Source: Trinickia dabaoshanensis
Lineage (GTDB): Bacteria; Pseudomonadota; Gammaproteobacteria; Burkholderiales; Burkholderiaceae
Assembly: GCF_002879885.1 (NCBI RefSeq)
Contig: NZ_PNYA01000002.1
Span: 1-64,000 of the forward strand
Length of the DNA stretch: 64,000 bases
Direction: 5' to 3'
The notes beneath the pieces were generated by a model. It ran no database searches. It saw only the letters and a list, made by a program, of their open reading frames with translations, and was not told where the DNA came from. The first letter of the stretch is position 1. Every line of letters starts with the position of its first letter. Of the stretch, positions 62,057-64,000 are shown piece by piece. A program made the translations under genes and the position numbers.

Positions 62057-64000
62057 ACGGAGGCCTCGACGGTCGACGATTCCACCAACGTCCTGATGGT
62101 GGGATGCGCAAAGAGTTGATTCAGCGACAGTTGCTCGCCCAGCACCTCCCGGCACTGATTGACGAGTTCGACGGCCAACAGCGAGTGGCCGCCCAACTGG
62201 AAGAAGTTGTCGTCGATCCCGACGCGCTCGACCCCGAGGATGGCGCGCCATAGATCGCTGAGCCGGTGCTCGCGCGTGTCGCGCGGGGCAACGTAGGACT
62301 GGTTCGCGCCGGCCTCGAACGAGGACAGCGGCGGCAACTGTGCCCGGTCGATCTTGCCGTTGGGCAGCAAGGGCAACTCGTCCAGCACGCAGATGCCGCT
62401 CGGCACCATGAAATCGGGCAACCGCTCGGCGCAGAACTGCCGCAATGCGCCGGCGCTCGGTGCGGGGCGATCGCGTGAGAGGACGTAAGCGGCGATGCCG
62501 ATCTCACCCGCCCAATCGGGGCTGCCCATCACGAGGCATTGCTCGACGGCCGGATGCTGGTGCAATACCGCCTCCACTTCGCCCGCCTCGATGCGGCAGC
62601 CGCGGATCTTGAGCTGAAAGTCGGTGCGGCCCAGCAGTTCGAGCGAGCCGTCCTCGCGATAGCGGCCCACGTCGCCGCTCCGGTACAACCGCGCACCCGG
62701 TACGGTCGAGATCGGCGACGGCACGAAGGCGGCACGCGTGCGCGCCTCGTCCATGAAATACCCCGGCCCGACACACAGTCCGCCGATATGGATCTCGCCC
62801 ACCACGCCGATCGGCGCGAGCCGCATTTCCGAATCGAGCACGTACAGTTCGGCGTTCGTGATCGGCCGGCCGATCGGCAGATAAGCCGGCGTCCCATCCG
62901 GCACACCGTCCAGACACAGATGCGTCACGTCGTCGGAACACTCGGTGGGCCCGTACGCGTTCATCAATCGGGTGCCGGAGAACAACGCGAACCATCGCTC
63001 GGCGAGGCTGCGCGAGAGCGGTTCGCCGTTGCTGATCATCCAGCGCAATGCCGGAAGCTGCCGCGCCGCGGCGTTGCGCTCGGCCTCGTCGAGCAAGATC
63101 TCGAGATGCGAGGGCACCGTTTCGACGATCGTGACGTCGCGCGAGCGCAGTTCGGCGAGCAGCGGCGCGGGGTCCCAGGCATCGGTGCCCGTCAGCACTT
63201 CGGTGCGGCCGCCCACCAGCAGCGCGACGAGACATTGCCATACCGACACGTCGAACGTCTGCACCGCGATTTGCGCGACCACGTCCGTTTCCCGCAAGCC
63301 CAGATCCTCGACCTTGGCCAGCAGATGGTTGATCATGCCGCGATGCGCCACCATCGCCGCCTTGGGCTCGCCCGTGGAGCCCGACGTGAACAGCAAATAG
63401 GCGAGCGCATCGCCGTCGAAGGCGCGGCTCGCTTGCCAATCGGCCGGCAGCGCGGCCAGCGCCTCGGGCTCGAGCGTGAGCACCGGTATGCCGCCCGCCA
63501 CGGCTTCGGCCGCCCGCGTGTGCCGGACGTCGGCGAGGATGAGCGCGGGCCGCGCCTTGGCGAGCATCGTCGCGTTGCGCGTCTCGCTCTGCTCCGGATT
63601 GAACGGCACGAAGGCCGCCCCGAGCTTGAACGATGCCAACATCGCGGCGACGTAGTCCACGCCGCGCTCCATGTACAGCGCGAGGCGATCCCCAGCGGCG
63701 ACACCGGCATTCGAGCATGCATGCGCGAGCCGGTTGGCGCGCTGCGCCAACTCTCGATACGTCAGTTGCGCGTCGCGATGCCGAACCGCCACCGCATCGG
63801 GCTGTTGGGCCACGCGTGCCGCGAAGCGCTCGAGCACGCCGTCGGGCATCGCAGCCTGGCGGCCGCGGCCGGACCAATGCAGCAGCCGCGCCGTTTCCTC
63901 GGGCGTCAGCATGCGCAGTCGTCGAATCGGCTGCGCCGGGTCTTCGACGATGTCGTGCAGCAGCGTCACCAGATGGCCGGCCATGCGCTCGGCGAAATCG
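62053..64000 (-). CDS. NRPS (C)-A-T, 5' end outside window
   Basis: The frame is open through the right window edge. The first residues in the window are the end of a condensation domain (LLHDIVEDPAQPIRRLRML). A full adenylation domain follows: LTYRELAQRANRLA, LFTSGSTGEPKAA, QTFDVSVWQ, NAYGPTECSDD, LYRSGDVGRY and GRTDFQLKIRG. A10 is LPNGKIDR. The carrier domain has QLGGHSLLAVELV. The substrate pocket begins FDVSVWQ; I do not assign an amino acid. The carboxy end overlaps the next synthetase start. Confidence 0.93.
   Translation of the reverse strand, partial: DFAERMAGHLVTLLHDIVEDPAQPIRRLRMLTPEETARLLHWSGRGRQAAMPDGVLERFAARVAQQPDAVAVRHRDAQLTYRELAQRANRLAHACSNAGVAAGDRLALYMERGVDYVAAMLASFKLGAAFVPFNPEQSETRNATMLAKARPALILADVRHTRAAEAVAGGIPVLTLEPEALAALPADWQASRAFDGDALAYLLFTSGSTGEPKAAMVAHRGMINHLLAKVEDLGLRETDVVAQIAVQTFDVSVWQCLVALLVGGRTEVLTGTDAWDPAPLLAELRSRDVTIVETVPSHLEILLDEAERNAAARQLPALRWMISNGEPLSRSLAERWFALFSGTRLMNAYGPTECSDDVTHLCLDGVPDGTPAYLPIGRPITNAELYVLDSEMRLAPIGVVGEIHIGGLCVGPGYFMDEARTRAAFVPSPISTVPGARLYRSGDVGRYREDGSLELLGRTDFQLKIRGCRIEAGEVEAVLHQHPAVEQCLVMGSPDWAGEIGIAAYVLSRDRPAPSAGALRQFCAERLPDFMVPSGICVLDELPLLPNGKIDRAQLPPLSSFEAGANQSYVAPRDTREHRLSDLWRAILGVERVGIDDNFFQLGGHSLLAVELVNQCREVLGEQLSLNQLFAHPTIRTLVESSTVEASV

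Noticed and set aside
59606-62119. 837-residue plus-strand frame opposite the NRPS gene
   Set aside because: The minus-strand synthetase has every NRPS core motif; the plus frame is Arg/His/Gln-rich without any domain.

Overview
The window looks like a GC-rich genome of the Burkholderiaceae (Burkholderia, Paraburkholderia or Trinickia type). This rests on codon use and on the style of the GAF, EAL, DotA/TraY and STM2901-type proteins, not on any rRNA marker. It falls into two parts that meet at about 48.4 kb.

Positions 1 to about 48.4 kb are the right-hand part of a conjugative and integrative mobile element. At the left are the tail of an IS3-family transposase, a MobF-type relaxase/helicase, a divergent topoisomerase III and a large coupling protein. 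Later come a DotA/TraY-type membrane protein and a set of exported or membrane transfer proteins (38.1-46.6 kb). A tyrosine integrase (46.6-48.2 kb) lies beside the 3' half of a tRNA-Lys gene, which I read as the attachment site and the right edge of the element. A replication block sits at 34.3-37.1 kb: twelve perfect copies of a 9-bp iteron around a Z-DNA-prone tract, a ribbon-helix-helix protein, a P4/D5-type primase-helicase, and a free-standing copy of that helicase's C-terminal domain.

The cargo between the transfer genes is varied. There is a signalling block (excisionase-like HTH+GAF, methyl-accepting chemoreceptor, EAL phosphodiesterase, hybrid histidine kinase; 6.5-15.0 kb). A compact type VI secretion cassette follows at 19.9-22.2 kb (PAAR protein, VRR-NUC-like nuclease, DUF3396-like immunity protein). 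Further on are an MT-A70-like methyltransferase and two LytTR-like proteins flanking an AbiJ-like, possibly abortive-infection, gene (24.6-26.9 kb). Several lipoproteins follow, one with a zinc-protease motif. A low-GC pair, membrane receiver protein plus cysteine-rich histidine-kinase-like ATPase (40.9-42.8 kb), appears to be inserted into the transfer operon. Several small genes are broken by single-base changes; these may be real decay or assembly indels.

After the tRNA fragment come a DUF1493/STM2901 pair (the second frameshifted), a decayed PAAR remnant and, from 64.0 down to 50.1 kb on the minus strand, the downstream end of a non-ribosomal peptide cluster. It holds one partial C-A-T synthetase and one complete C-A-T synthetase whose adenylation domain is interrupted by a GNAT-like domain. 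It also holds an unknown protein, an SRPBCC protein, a 2OG-Fe(II)-oxygenase-like protein, a MATE exporter, an O-methyltransferase, a ParB/SerK-like protein, a type II thioesterase and an ABC-F protein. The tightly spaced or overlapping genes suggest one operon. ABC-F and MATE would give self-resistance and export, and the ABC-F hints at a ribosome-active product.
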